Source: Pseudomonas koreensis (GTDB lineage Bacteria > Pseudomonadota > Gammaproteobacteria > Pseudomonadales > Pseudomonadaceae). From it: 64,000 nt of DNA. The notes beneath the pieces are model-generated. The model had not been told where the DNA came from. It saw nothing but the letters and a program-made list of their open reading frames with translations, and did not search any database. Position 1 is the stretch's first letter. Each line of letters starts with the position of its first letter. Below are positions 53,877-62,920 of the stretch, in pieces. The position numbers and the translations under genes are program-made. The stretch is taken from positions 1 through 64,000 of the forward strand of contig NZ_JAOEJU010000018.1 in the NCBI RefSeq assembly GCF_025447595.1, written 5' to 3'.

Positions 53877-54846
53877 CACCAGAGACGAGCGCCTGCAACA
53901 GGCAATGAAGCTGGTTTTACTGGCGACATTGCCGGGATTGCTGGCGTTGTTCTGGTTTTACGGTTGGGGCGTGTTGATCAACCTGATCTTGTCCGTCGTC
54001 ACTGCTCTGGGTGTCGAAGCCGGGGTGACACATCTGCGTCGGCAGCCTCTGCAAACTACCTTGTCCGATGGCAGCGCGGTGGTCAGCGCCACGCTGCTGG
54101 CGATTGCCCTGCCGCCTTATTGCCCGTGGTGGCTGACGGTCACGGCGATCGCCTCGGGCCTGCTGCTGGGCAAACATTTGTACGGTGGTGTTGGCCGAAA
54201 TCCTTTCAATCCGGCCATGCTCGGTTTCGCGCTGGCCATGGTGATGTTTGCGCAACCAATGACCCATTGGCCTGCCCATGGCATGGATCTGACGGCGGCT
54301 TTTAGCCAGGTGTTCAATCTGGGCGCGCAGCCGGACGCCTGGGTTCGGGCCACCGCGCTGGACAGTCTGCGCATTAATAAAAGCCTGACCATGGACGAGT
54401 TGTTTGCCGGCAATCCGGCATTCGGTCGCTTTGGCGGACACGGCGTTGAATGGGTGAACCTGGCGTTCCTCGCCGGTGGGTTGTTCCTGTTGCAGCGTCG
54501 GGTGTTTGGCTGGCACGCGCCGGTCGGCATGCTCGCCAGTCTGTTCGCGATCAGCCTGTTGTGCTGGAACGGTTCGGGGTCGGACTCCCACGGCTCACCG
54601 CTGTTTCACCTGTTGAGTGGCGCGACCATGCTGGGAGCGTTCTTCATCGTCACAGAGCCGGTGTCGGGGGCAAAAGCACCGCTCGCTCGTCTACTGTTCG
54701 GCGTCGGCGTGGGCTTGCTGACTTATGTGATTCGCACCTGGGGCGGTTACCCCGACGGCGTGGCGTTTGCGGTGCTGTTGATGAACCTGTGCGTGCCGGC
54801 GCTGGAGCGTTTCGCGGCGGCCCGTCAGGCGCAGGTGACACCATGA
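53863..54846 (+). CDS. rnfD: Rnf-type membrane subunit D
   Basis: This encodes 327 residues from ATG 53863, overlapping rnfB by 14 bases. It has multiple membrane helices, the GKHLYGGVGRNPFNPAMLGFA motif near residue 105, and SGAT within HLLSGATMLGAFFIVTEP near 255, whose Thr carries covalent FMN in RnfD/NqrB. In related operons rnfC stands between rnfB and rnfD. Here it is missing, with no room for it. Confidence 0.9.
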   Translation: MSSIDTRDERLQQAMKLVLLATLPGLLALFWFYGWGVLINLILSVVTALGVEAGVTHLRRQPLQTTLSDGSAVVSATLLAIALPPYCPWWLTVTAIASGLLLGKHLYGGVGRNPFNPAMLGFALAMVMFAQPMTHWPAHGMDLTAAFSQVFNLGAQPDAWVRATALDSLRINKSLTMDELFAGNPAFGRFGGHGVEWVNLAFLAGGLFLLQRRVFGWHAPVGMLASLFAISLLCWNGSGSDSHGSPLFHLLSGATMLGAFFIVTEPVSGAKAPLARLLFGVGVGLLTYVIRTWGGYPDGVAFAVLLMNLCVPALERFAAARQAQVTP

Positions 54847-55448
54847 ACCGCGCAAGCAGCCTGATCACACTGACGTTGATCAGCGCGCTGGGCATCGGCG
54901 TGACGTGGCTGGTGCAACGCAGCAACGCACCGCAGATTGCCGCCGAACAGCGTCTGCTTGAGAGTCGCAAGTTGCTGGACGTGCTGCCGGGCGACACTTA
55001 CGACAATCAGCCGCTCGAACAACCTCTGACGCTGACCGATATCAACCTGAGCCACAGCGTGCTGCTGGGCGGTTATCGGGCGAGCAAAAACGGCCAACCC
55101 GTGGCAGTCCTGTTGCGCAGCCAGGCCCAAGGTTACGCAGGCAATATCGAGTTGCTGATTGCCATCGACGCCAACGGTCGATTGCTCGGTGTCAAAACCC
55201 TCGAGCAAAACGAGACACCTTCGCTGGGTGGGCATATCGGCGATTGGCCGAATGCCTGGCTTCAGGCCTTTAGCGGAAAATCGAGCAACCAACCGACGGA
55301 CGCCGGATGGGCCTTGAAGAAGGATCAGGGGCAATTCGATCAGATCGCTGGCGCAACCATTACATCTCGCGCGGCGATCAATGCCATCCACGATGCCCTG
55401 CGTTATTTCGATGAGCACCGGACGATCCTGCTCGGGAGCGCGCCATGA
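54843..55448 (+). CDS. rnfG: Rnf-type flavoprotein subunit G
   Basis: This encodes 201 residues from ATG 54843, overlapping the rnfD stop (ATGA). An N-terminal membrane anchor (residues 4-24) is followed by a periplasmic FMN-binding domain. The flavinylation motif is GATITS near residue 174, with the acceptor Thr present. In other Rnf complexes RnfG passes electrons between RnfD and the membrane subunits A/E. Conserved features look intact, so selection for flavin transfer appears to persist. Confidence 0.88.
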   Translation: MNRASSLITLTLISALGIGVTWLVQRSNAPQIAAEQRLLESRKLLDVLPGDTYDNQPLEQPLTLTDINLSHSVLLGGYRASKNGQPVAVLLRSQAQGYAGNIELLIAIDANGRLLGVKTLEQNETPSLGGHIGDWPNAWLQAFSGKSSNQPTDAGWALKKDQGQFDQIAGATITSRAAINAIHDALRYFDEHRTILLGSAP

Positions 55449-56026
55449 ATACGTCAGCGACTCTGTCGAACTCAACGATGCTGGTGCTGTTGATCGGTAC
55501 CACCGACTCTGTGGCGGGCGCGCTGGCGACTCTGTTGATGTTTGCGGTTGTCGTGGGCATTTACGGCTTGTGCATGGCACCGCTGCGCTCGCGCCTGAGC
55601 AGCGAGAGCCTGTTGCCGGTCAGCCTGGTATTGGCCGCGACCGTGGCGGGCTGCGCCGATATTGTTCTGCAACGCGGTGCGCTGCAGTGGCATCAACTGA
55701 TCAGTCTTTATGCCGGGCTGATCGGCTTGCAGTGCATCGTGCTGGAGCACAATGGATTTTTTCGCCGGCCTGCCCGTAATCGACTGAAACTGTGCGGTCT
55801 GTTTGCCGCGCTGATGATTTTGCTTGCGCTGTTGCGTGAGCTGATCGGTCAGGGCAGCATCGGCCATCATTTGTCGGAACACTGGCAAGGTTTGATTCTG
55901 TTCGGCGATGGTCTGCATTTCGCGTCGCTGGTTCCCGGCGCGTTCATATTGCTTGGACTGTTACTGGCCGCCCGTCAGGCCTGGAATCGCCCTGCCCCCC
56001 CACCCGAGGAAACGCATCACCCATGA
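55445..56026 (+). CDS. rnfE: Rnf-type membrane subunit E, divergent
   Basis: This encodes 193 residues, overlapping rnfG by 4 bases. It has six hydrophobic segments and keeps the LLRELIGQGSIG and VPGAFILLGLLLAA patterns of RnfE. The usual LGLCPLLA motif reads IGTTDSVA (Thr 20 in place of Cys). The second motif, TNCIVVGRAE in E. coli, reads LQCIVLEHN, keeping Cys. The N-terminal part is shortened. Overall it is the most divergent subunit of the operon and I identify it mainly by position and C-terminal half. Confidence 0.8.
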   Translation: MNTSATLSNSTMLVLLIGTTDSVAGALATLLMFAVVVGIYGLCMAPLRSRLSSESLLPVSLVLAATVAGCADIVLQRGALQWHQLISLYAGLIGLQCIVLEHNGFFRRPARNRLKLCGLFAALMILLALLRELIGQGSIGHHLSEHWQGLILFGDGLHFASLVPGAFILLGLLLAARQAWNRPAPPPEETHHP

Positions 56027-56661
56027 ATGCCGCAAAACGTCTGGAGATCTTCCGCAGGCTGCACGAGGACAACCCCGAGCCCAAGACCGAACTGGCCTAT
56101 TCCTCGCCTTTCGAACTGTTGATCGCGGTGATTCTGTCAGCGCAATCGACTGACGTCGGAGTGAACAAGGCGACAGCCAAGCTGTTTCCCGTAGCGAACA
56201 CACCCGCGGCCATTCACGCCCTGGGCGTCGAAGGACTGTCCGAATACATCAAGACCATCGGCCTCTATAACAGCAAGGCCAAAAACGTGATCGAGACCTG
56301 CCGATTACTGGTCGAACTGCACAATGGCGAGGTCCCGCAGACGCGCGAAGCACTGGAAGCCTTGCCTGGCGTTGGCCGCAAGACCGCCAACGTCGTGCTC
56401 AACACCGCTTTCCGACAGTTGACCATGGCCGTGGACACCCACATCTTCCGGGTCAGCAACCGCACCGGGATTGCACCAGGTAAAAATGTGGTCGAGGTGG
56501 AAAAGAAGCTGATGAAGTTTGTGCCAAAAGAATACCTGCTCGACTCGCACCATTGGTTGATTCTTCACGGACGTTACGTGTGCCTGGCACGCAAACCTCG
56601 TTGTGGCAGCTGTCGGATCGAAGACCTGTGCGATTTCAAGCACAAAACTTCTGACGATTGA
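56023..56661 (+). CDS. nth: Endonuclease III
   Basis: This encodes 212 residues. Helix-hairpin-helix LPGVGRKTANVVL with catalytic Lys near 120 is followed by catalytic Asp in VDTHIFRV near 138, and by a C-terminal [4Fe-4S] motif (CLARKPRCGSCRIEDLC, Cys-x6-Cys-x2-Cys-x5-Cys). It removes oxidised pyrimidines from DNA. ATG overlaps rnfE by 4 bases, so it is expressed with the rnf genes, as in other gamma-proteobacteria. Confidence 0.96.
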   Translation: MNAAKRLEIFRRLHEDNPEPKTELAYSSPFELLIAVILSAQSTDVGVNKATAKLFPVANTPAAIHALGVEGLSEYIKTIGLYNSKAKNVIETCRLLVELHNGEVPQTREALEALPGVGRKTANVVLNTAFRQLTMAVDTHIFRVSNRTGIAPGKNVVEVEKKLMKFVPKEYLLDSHHWLILHGRYVCLARKPRCGSCRIEDLCDFKHKTSDD

Positions 56662-56768
56662 GCGGCTATTGGTTTTATTGATTTATCGATTGAAAAAATC
56701 TTTTTTACCATCTGCTGGAATATCGATATAAGGAGCGCCAAAGGCAGTCTTAGCCTGGAGTTGACCTT

Positions 56769-56942
56769 ATGAGCACCAGCAAAGAGCAAGTGGATGTAGA
56801 AGACGATTTCGTCGCGGAAGCTGACGACGAACCGGTAGTCGAAGTTGCCAAGACCAACCTGAGCAAACGTCGCACCATCGACAATCTGCTTGAGGAACGG
56901 CGATTGCAGAAGCAATTGGCCGATTACGATTTTGATCTCTGA
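56769..56942 (+). CDS. PA3496-family small protein, 57 aa
   Basis: The product MSTSKEQVDVEDDFVAEADD continues to a conserved basic end with NLSKRRTIDNLLEERRLQKQ and terminal ADYDFDL. It is acidic in the first half and basic in the middle, with no signal. It corresponds in position and ending to PA3496, which follows nth in P. aeruginosa and is labelled a putative envelope integrity protein. Exact role unknown to me. Confidence 0.8.
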   Translation: MSTSKEQVDVEDDFVAEADDEPVVEVAKTNLSKRRTIDNLLEERRLQKQLADYDFDL

Positions 56943-56948
56943 CATTTG

Positions 56949-56974
56949 AAAGCCTCCCGAAACGGAGGCTTTTC
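56949..56974 (+). terminator. Terminator of the PA3496-like gene
   Basis: AAAGCCTCCG-like arm AAAGCCTCC-CGAAAC-GGAGGCTTTT, an 8-bp stem followed by T residues, 7 bases after the stop. Confidence 0.88.
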
Positions 56975-57030
56975 ACTTTCTGCTGCAAGCTGATTTCCCG
57001 TCTCCCCTTGCCTCGTCAACGACCGACCGG

Positions 57031-57657
57031 TCAGACAAGGCCGTTTCGCTGCGCCAATTCAATCAGATCCACCAGAGAACGAGCGTTGAGTTTCAATAGC
57101 AACCGGGTCTTGTAGGTGCTTACGGTCTTGTTGCTGAGGAACATGCCATCGGCAATTTCCTTGTTTGTCTTGCCGCGCGCCAGTTGCTGTAACACCATCA
57201 TTTCCCGCCCGGACAGGCGATCGACCATATCAGACTCGCTGGTATTTCCCAGGCTGGTCCGCACTGTGTGCAACGCCTGATTGGGAAAATAACTGTACCC
57301 GGACAGTACGGCTTTGATGGCGCTCAGCAACTCCGTCAGATCCTGTTGCTTGCAAACATAACCCGCAGCCCCCGACTGCATGCAACGCATGGAAAAATGA
57401 CCTGGCGACTGGGATGTCAGCACAAGTACTTTCAAAGGCATGGCACTTGTCGTGAGGCGTGCGATGACTTCCAGCCCGTCCAGCTTCGGTATGCCAATAT
57501 CCAGAATCACGATATCGGGCATTTGATCACGCGCAAGTTGTAATGCATCTACTCCATTGTCGGTTTCTGCAATGACTTCGTAGCCATGACGCTCCATCAG
57601 CATACGTACCGCAAGACGAATGACGGGGTGATCATCCACGATCAGCACTTTATTCAT
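57031..57657 (-). CDS. Orphan response regulator, LuxR/FixJ family (BvgA/RcsB-like)
   Basis: This encodes 208 residues from ATG 57657. The receiver domain begins MNKVLIVDDHPVIRLAVRML, with phosphoacceptor Asp in IVILDIGIP near residue 54 and Lys in YVCKQQ. The C-terminal LuxR-type helix-turn-helix is complete (LSGREMMVLQQLARGKTNKEIADGMFLSNKTVSTYKTRLL). There is no kinase gene beside it, so the partner lies elsewhere. Target genes unknown. Confidence 0.88.
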   Translation of the reverse strand: MNKVLIVDDHPVIRLAVRMLMERHGYEVIAETDNGVDALQLARDQMPDIVILDIGIPKLDGLEVIARLTTSAMPLKVLVLTSQSPGHFSMRCMQSGAAGYVCKQQDLTELLSAIKAVLSGYSYFPNQALHTVRTSLGNTSESDMVDRLSGREMMVLQQLARGKTNKEIADGMFLSNKTVSTYKTRLLLKLNARSLVDLIELAQRNGLV

Positions 57658-58060
57658 GGGCAAGTCCAGTTTCGCTGTTCGAATTTTTAGAACCGGCACA
57701 ATAACGTAGTCATTTCATCCATGGCATAGATAAGTTCCTTCATACCAGCAGCAAGAGACGCTTCCTACGGCCAACGAAGATTAATCCTACAGAAAAGACT
57801 CACTGGAGCAAAAACCTGACGACACGCAAAGACAAAGATCCGGATCACTCTCCCATCAACCTCATACCACGTATTTGACGAACTCCGGAAAACATAGATA
57901 CAGCTCATATAAAAAACCTGAAACAACATTCCCGTGTCCATTCCGCGCCATTTAATATAAACACCAGACAAGGATTGCGAAACTTCGCCCTAGCAACAAC
58001 CAAACTTCAAAAAACCTCAAAAAACTTTCACGAGAACGGTCTACTTCATGAGTAAAGAAC
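57658..58060. other. AT-rich intergenic region, 403 bp
   Basis: The base composition drops well below the surrounding genome and stays low through the next gene. Several TATAAA-like and ATTTAATATAAA tracts (near 57905 and 57950) could be promoters for the gene at 58061. A 68-residue reverse ORF at 57765-57971 has no family pattern or ribosome-binding site and is not called. Confidence 0.5.
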
Positions 58061-58642
58061 ATGCTAAAAAACGACAGAAAAATTACCAACCCTATTGGCG
58101 TCATTGCCATCTTCGCGTTCGTAACCGAGACCTCCGCTGCGGTATCTCTGCCATTCCTTGATGATAACGAGCGAAAAATTTATCTCTGGCTCTTGATCTG
58201 CTTTCCCTTCTTTTTGACGTTTCTTTTTTTCATCACGCTAAATTTCAACTACCGATCCCTGTATGCACCCTCTGATTTCAATAACGAAAATAATTTTTTA
58301 AATGCATTCGAGAACACCGACCATAACTTGCCGAAGTCATCCGAAAAACTCAATGAAGCACTGCATACTGTAAAGCTTCCAAAACCTTTCAACACGCTCT
58401 ACATCATCGACACCCGACGAGGAAATATCGAACCAGCCACGGATAGACTATTGGAAAAAATCCCACCCCCGAACAAGCAGTCGCTCAGAATATTCTTGCT
58501 TTTGACCAACTCGGCGTCGGACGTTTCACCAACGGAGAACATCTTAAAATCGTTTAAATACGGAAAAAAAGTCGCAGGAACGACCTACTGTATCTTTTAC
58601 GATGTCAGTTCGATGAAGATGACTTTGGCGGGAAAGATTTGA
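58061..58642 (+). CDS. Low-GC two-helix membrane protein with YAPSDF border motif
   Basis: This encodes 193 residues. Two membrane helices (about residues 9-32 and 41-60) end in a LNFNYRSLYAPSDF motif, which I recognise as a recurring junction between a two-helix anchor and a cytoplasmic domain in otherwise unrelated small proteins. The remaining 120 residues form a soluble domain (FNTLYIIDTRRGNIEPATDRLLEKI...). No known enzyme motif is seen. Codon use and base composition are AT-rich, unlike the neighbours, suggesting acquisition by transfer. The ribosome-binding site is weak. Function unknown. Confidence 0.7.
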   Translation: MLKNDRKITNPIGVIAIFAFVTETSAAVSLPFLDDNERKIYLWLLICFPFFLTFLFFITLNFNYRSLYAPSDFNNENNFLNAFENTDHNLPKSSEKLNEALHTVKLPKPFNTLYIIDTRRGNIEPATDRLLEKIPPPNKQSLRIFLLLTNSASDVSPTENILKSFKYGKKVAGTTYCIFYDVSSMKMTLAGKI

Positions 58643-58674
58643 AATGGCGGGAATGCTGACCGGTATCGATCAGA

Positions 58675-58714
58675 TAAAAAAACGGCCTTGTCACGATAAC
58701 AAGGCCGCTCTTTC
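58675..58714 (-). terminator. Terminator of argG
   Basis: CGGCCTTGT / ACAAGGCCG stem with a 7-nt loop. On the minus strand it is followed by a run of T. It begins about 25 bases after the argG stop. Confidence 0.88.
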
Positions 58715-58732
58715 ACATCAGGTCTGAAGCGC

Positions 58733-59950
58733 TCAGAACAATTTGCGGCCTTTGTTGGCAGCAATACGCATACGCAGCGCGTTGAGCTTGATGAAGCCAG
58801 CCGCGTCGGCCTGGTTGTAGGCGCCGCCGTCTTCTTCGAAGGTCGCGATGTTGGCGTCGAACAGCGAATCGTCGGACTTGCGGCCGGTCACGATCACGTT
58901 GCCCTTGTACAGCTTCAGGCGCACAACGCCGTTTACGTTGACCTGCGAGGCGTCGATCATCTGTTGCAGCATCAGACGCTCCGGGCTCCACCAGTAACCG
59001 GTGTAGATCAGGCTGGCGTACTTCGGCATCAGCTCGTCTTTGAGGTGAGCGACTTCGCGGTCCAGGGTGATCGATTCGATGGCGCGGTGAGCGCGCAGCA
59101 TGATGGTGCCGCCTGGGGTTTCGTAGCAGCCACGGGACTTCATGCCGACGTAACGGTTCTCGACGATGTCCAGACGGCCGATGCCGTGTTCGCCACCGAT
59201 CTTGTTCAGCGTCGCCAGCACGGTGGCCGGGGTCATTTCAACGCCGTCCAGTGCGACGATGTCGCCGTTGCGGTAGGTCAGTTCCAGATACTGCGGTGTG
59301 TCGGGAGCCTTCTCCGGGGAGACGGTCCAGCGCCACATGTCTTCTTCGTGCTCGGTCCAGGTGTCTTCCAGCACGCCGCCCTCATAGGAGATGTGCAGCA
59401 GGTTGGCGTCCATCGAATACGGGGACTTCTTCTTGCCGTGGCGTTCGATCGGGATCGCGTGCTTCTCGGCGTAGTCCATCAGCTTCTCGCGGGACAGCAG
59501 GTCCCACTCACGCCAAGGGGCAATCACTTTCACGCCTGGCTTGAGTGCGTAGGCACCCAGCTCGAAACGGACCTGGTCGTTGCCCTTGCCGGTCGCGCCG
59601 TGGGAAATGGCGTCGGCGCCGGTTTCGTTGGCAATTTCGATCAGACGTTTGGCGATCAGCGGACGCGCGATGGAAGTACCCAGCAGGTACTCGCCTTCGT
59701 AAACGGTGTTGGCGCGGAACATCGGGAACACGAAGTCACGCACGAACTCTTCGCGCAGGTCGTCGATGTAGATTTCTTTGACGCCCATGGCCTGAGCCTT
59801 GGCGCGTGCCGGCTCGACCTCTTCGCCCTGACCCAGGTCAGCGGTGAAGGTCACCACTTCACAGTTATAAGTATCCTGCAGCCACTTGAGGATCACCGAA
59901 GTGTCCAGGCCGCCGGAATACGCCAGAACGACCTTGTTTACGTCCGCCAT
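58733..59950 (-). CDS. argG: Argininosuccinate synthase
   Basis: This encodes 405 residues with the ATP P-loop AYSGGLDTS at 10-18 and the conserved GNDQVRFE segment near 120. It joins citrulline and aspartate in arginine synthesis in the cytoplasm. Length and motifs are normal for the short bacterial form. In P. aeruginosa argG also precedes motY, pyrC and rnt. Confidence 0.97.
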   Translation of the reverse strand: MADVNKVVLAYSGGLDTSVILKWLQDTYNCEVVTFTADLGQGEEVEPARAKAQAMGVKEIYIDDLREEFVRDFVFPMFRANTVYEGEYLLGTSIARPLIAKRLIEIANETGADAISHGATGKGNDQVRFELGAYALKPGVKVIAPWREWDLLSREKLMDYAEKHAIPIERHGKKKSPYSMDANLLHISYEGGVLEDTWTEHEEDMWRWTVSPEKAPDTPQYLELTYRNGDIVALDGVEMTPATVLATLNKIGGEHGIGRLDIVENRYVGMKSRGCYETPGGTIMLRAHRAIESITLDREVAHLKDELMPKYASLIYTGYWWSPERLMLQQMIDASQVNVNGVVRLKLYKGNVIVTGRKSDDSLFDANIATFEEDGGAYNQADAAGFIKLNALRMRIAANKGRKLF

Positions 59951-60079
59951 GCCATCACTCCACGGGGTTCTACGGAAAGCCGAGGAGTCTACCGCTCAAA
60001 CGCGATAATTTACAGAGGCGCGACAGCTTAAGACGACAAAGCGACAGAATCTGTCGAGAGGGCGACGATGACCGACAGG

Positions 60080-61000
60080 TCAGGAAGTCGCCGCAGTGCT
60101 GGCAGGTGTGCTGGCCTGAGGCGTTGGGGAGGTGACCGGTGCCACCCGGGCCAGCTTGACACTCACCCGACGGTTCTTGGCGCGGTTGGCAGCATTGGTG
60201 TTCGGCACCAGCGGGTATTGTTCGCCGTGGAAACGCACGGTGATCTGCGACTCGGCGATCCCGTTGGCCTTGAAGAAATCAACCACCGCCAGCGCACGGC
60301 GGCGCGACAACTCACGATTGGTCAGGCGATTGCCGCTGTTGTCCGAGTAGCCATCGAGCTCAATGTGATTGACCGTTGGATCGGCCTTCATGAACTCGAG
60401 CATCACTTGCAGTCTGGCTTTCGCGGCGGCGTCCAGATCGGTGCCTTCGCCCGGAAAGCCGACTTGCGAGTGTTTGACCTGATCGAAATTCTGCGGGAGC
60501 AGTTTCGCCACACAGGACTGATAGTCATTGAAAGCCTTGCTGAACTTGACCGGCAGCAGGCGCACCTCGGAGACCCGCCCATCGCCGGAAGCACGGCGCA
60601 CCACCGGGCTGCGACCTTCCAGCAAACCGCTGATCAACCCTCCGGCCTGCGCTTGCGAACTGTTGAACAGCACATTGCCGGTTCCGATTCTGACGCTGCC
60701 CAGATTGATGTCATTGCGTCCCGGCTGCCATGGCGCTGCCGCTGCAAGCAGCGTCGCCGAACCACCGCCGAGCATGGCGTTGTAAGCATTCAGGCGAAAG
60801 ATCGCCTGCTCGCCAGCCTTGCGCACGAATTGCCCCGAGCCGAAGTCGGTGATCGGCTGCGTCAGACGGCACTCGAACTTGTCGCCCTCGACCGTCCACT
60901 CAATGTTCTCCAGACGGGTCTGGTAGGTCAGTGCCATCGCGGGAAGGCTGGCAAACACACTGAGCAAGGCTAAATATCGCTGGCGCACGGGAGGCTCCAT
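60080..61000 (-). CDS. motY: Flagellar motor protein MotY
   Basis: This encodes 306 residues. The signal peptide ends near residue 23 (ASLPAMA). An N-terminal beta-rich domain is followed by an OmpA-type peptidoglycan-binding domain (about 190-280: IELDGYSDNSGN, NRELSRRRALAVVDFF, NRAKNRRVSVKL). In pseudomonads MotY is part of the periplasmic ring needed for MotAB/MotCD stators. Position between argG and pyrC matches PA3526, known as motY. Confidence 0.9.
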   Translation of the reverse strand: MEPPVRQRYLALLSVFASLPAMALTYQTRLENIEWTVEGDKFECRLTQPITDFGSGQFVRKAGEQAIFRLNAYNAMLGGGSATLLAAAAPWQPGRNDINLGSVRIGTGNVLFNSSQAQAGGLISGLLEGRSPVVRRASGDGRVSEVRLLPVKFSKAFNDYQSCVAKLLPQNFDQVKHSQVGFPGEGTDLDAAAKARLQVMLEFMKADPTVNHIELDGYSDNSGNRLTNRELSRRRALAVVDFFKANGIAESQITVRFHGEQYPLVPNTNAANRAKNRRVSVKLARVAPVTSPTPQASTPASTAATS

Positions 61001-61148
61001 TGGCTTCTACAACAAAAAAGACCGAGACATACATCTTTACGGCATACCTATGGGATATCGGACGCTCGTCGCAAAACTTGATAGCGAGTGCCTGCAAGAG
61101 TCTTTTCCGGTAGCATTCGCCTCAGTTTGACCCGCCTGGAATCCCCTC

Positions 61149-62195
61149 ATGTCCGACCGCCTGACCCTGCTGCGTCCCGACGACTGGCACATTCATCTTC
61201 GCGATGGTGCCGTGTTGACCAATACCGTTGCGGATGTCGCGCGCACCTTTGGTCGCGCCATCATCATGCCCAACCTGGTACCTCCGGTGCGCAACGCCGC
61301 TGAAGCCGACGGCTATCGCCAGCGGATTCTCGCTGCCCGCCCGGCCGGCAGTCGTTTCGAGCCGCTGATGGTGCTGTACCTCACCGACCGCACCCAGCCC
61401 GAAGAAATCCGTGAGGCCAAGGCCAGCGGTTTCGTGCATGCCGCCAAGCTGTACCCGGCCGGCGCCACCACCAACTCCGATTCCGGGGTCACCAGCATCG
61501 ACAAGATTTTCCCGGCGCTGGAAGCCATGGCCGAAGTCGGCATGCCGCTGTTGATCCACGGTGAAGTCACCCGTGGCGACGTCGACGTGTTCGACCGCGA
61601 AAAAATCTTCATCGACGAGCACATGCGCCGAGTGGTCGAGCGCTTCCCGACGCTGAAAGTGGTGTTCGAACACATCACCACCGGCGATGCCGTGCAGTTC
61701 GTCAACGAGGCTTCGGCCAACGTCGGCGCGACCATCACCGCGCATCACCTGCTCTACAACCGCAACCACATGCTGGTGGGCGGGATCCGGCCGCACTTCT
61801 ACTGCCTGCCGATCCTCAAGCGCAACACGCACCAGGAAGCCCTGCTCGACGCCGCCACCAGTGGCAGCGCGAAGTTTTTCCTCGGCACCGACTCGGCGCC
61901 GCACGCCCAACACGCCAAGGAAGCCGCCTGCGGCTGCGCCGGCTGCTACACCGCGTACGCCGCCATCGAGTTGTATGCCGAAGCCTTTGAACAGCGCAAT
62001 GCGCTGGACAAGCTCGAAGCGTTCGCCAGCCTCAACGGCCCGCGTTTCTACGGCCTGCCGGCAAATACCGATCGCATCACCCTGGTTCGTGACGAATGGA
62101 CCGCCCCGACGAGCCTGCCTTTCGGCGAGCTGACCGTTATCCCGCTGCGCGCCGGTGAAAAACTGCGCTGGCGCCTGCTGGAGGAACACGCGTGA
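61149..62195 (+). CDS. pyrC: Dihydroorotase
   Basis: This encodes 348 residues of the class II (PyrC) type. The metal motif HIH is at 14-16 (DDWHIHLRDG), the carbamylated Lys is in HAAKLYPAGATTNSD near 100, and HGEV and HITT are near 138 and 177. It cyclises carbamoyl-aspartate to dihydroorotate in pyrimidine synthesis. Its stop overlaps the rnt start by 4 bases. Confidence 0.97.
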   Translation: MSDRLTLLRPDDWHIHLRDGAVLTNTVADVARTFGRAIIMPNLVPPVRNAAEADGYRQRILAARPAGSRFEPLMVLYLTDRTQPEEIREAKASGFVHAAKLYPAGATTNSDSGVTSIDKIFPALEAMAEVGMPLLIHGEVTRGDVDVFDREKIFIDEHMRRVVERFPTLKVVFEHITTGDAVQFVNEASANVGATITAHHLLYNRNHMLVGGIRPHFYCLPILKRNTHQEALLDAATSGSAKFFLGTDSAPHAQHAKEAACGCAGCYTAYAAIELYAEAFEQRNALDKLEAFASLNGPRFYGLPANTDRITLVRDEWTAPTSLPFGELTVIPLRAGEKLRWRLLEEHA

Positions 62196-62866
62196 GTGAA
62201 GACCATTTCGACGACGAACTGGACGGTCAAGGTGGCGGCGGTTCGCGCCATCCAATGGCAGCACGCTTTCGCGGCTACCTGCCGGTTGTCGTCGACGTAG
62301 AAACCGGTGGTTTCAACTCGGCCACCGACGCTCTGCTGGAGATTGCCGCGACCACCATCGCCATGGATGAAAAGGGTTTCGTCTACCCGGATCACACCTA
62401 CTTCTTCCGCGTCGAGCCGTTCGAAGGCGCCAACATCGAAGCGGCGGCACTGGAGTTCACCGGGATCAAGCTCGATCACCCATTGCGCATGGCCGTCAGC
62501 GAAGAAACGGCCCTGACCGACATCTTCCGTGGCGTGCGCAAGGCCCTGAAGGCCAACGGTTGCAAGCGGGCGATTCTGGTCGGCCACAACAGCAGCTTCG
62601 ACCTGGGCTTCCTCAACGCCGCCGTCGCGCGGCTGGACATGAAGCGCAATCCGTTTCACCCGTTCTCCAGCTTCGACACCGCGACCCTCGCCGGTCTCGC
62701 GTACGGTCAAACCGTATTGGCCAAGGCGTGCCAGGCAGCCGACATCGACTTCGACGGCCGTGAAGCGCACTCCGCGCGTTACGACACCGAGAAGACGGCC
62801 GAGCTGTTCTGCGGCATCGTCAACCGCTGGAAACAGATGGGCGGCTGGGAAGACTTCGACGACTGA
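62192..62866 (+). CDS. rnt: Ribonuclease T
   Basis: This encodes 224 residues, a DEDDh exoribonuclease: Asp/Glu in VVDVETGG near 32, Asp in GHNSSFD near 133, and His/Asp in HSARYDTEKTA near 192. It trims 3' ends of tRNA and other stable RNA. The start (GTG at 62192) overlaps the pyrC stop. Confidence 0.96.
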   Translation: MSEDHFDDELDGQGGGGSRHPMAARFRGYLPVVVDVETGGFNSATDALLEIAATTIAMDEKGFVYPDHTYFFRVEPFEGANIEAAALEFTGIKLDHPLRMAVSEETALTDIFRGVRKALKANGCKRAILVGHNSSFDLGFLNAAVARLDMKRNPFHPFSSFDTATLAGLAYGQTVLAKACQAADIDFDGREAHSARYDTEKTAELFCGIVNRWKQMGGWEDFDD

Positions 62867-62892
62867 TCCTCGTCGGGTTTCTTCCGCGCATG

Positions 62893-62920
62893 AAAAAACC
62901 GGCCACATGGGCCGGTTTTT
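62893..62920 (+). repeat. Direct repeat, left copy (28 bp)
   Basis: Identical at all 28 positions and in the same orientation as 63973-64000. The copies are 1080 bases apart and enclose exactly the two-gene Panacea module. Confidence 0.8.

Noticed and set aside
57765..57971. 68-codon reverse ORF in the AT-rich gap
   Set aside because: No ribosome-binding site, no family pattern and low-complexity surroundings.
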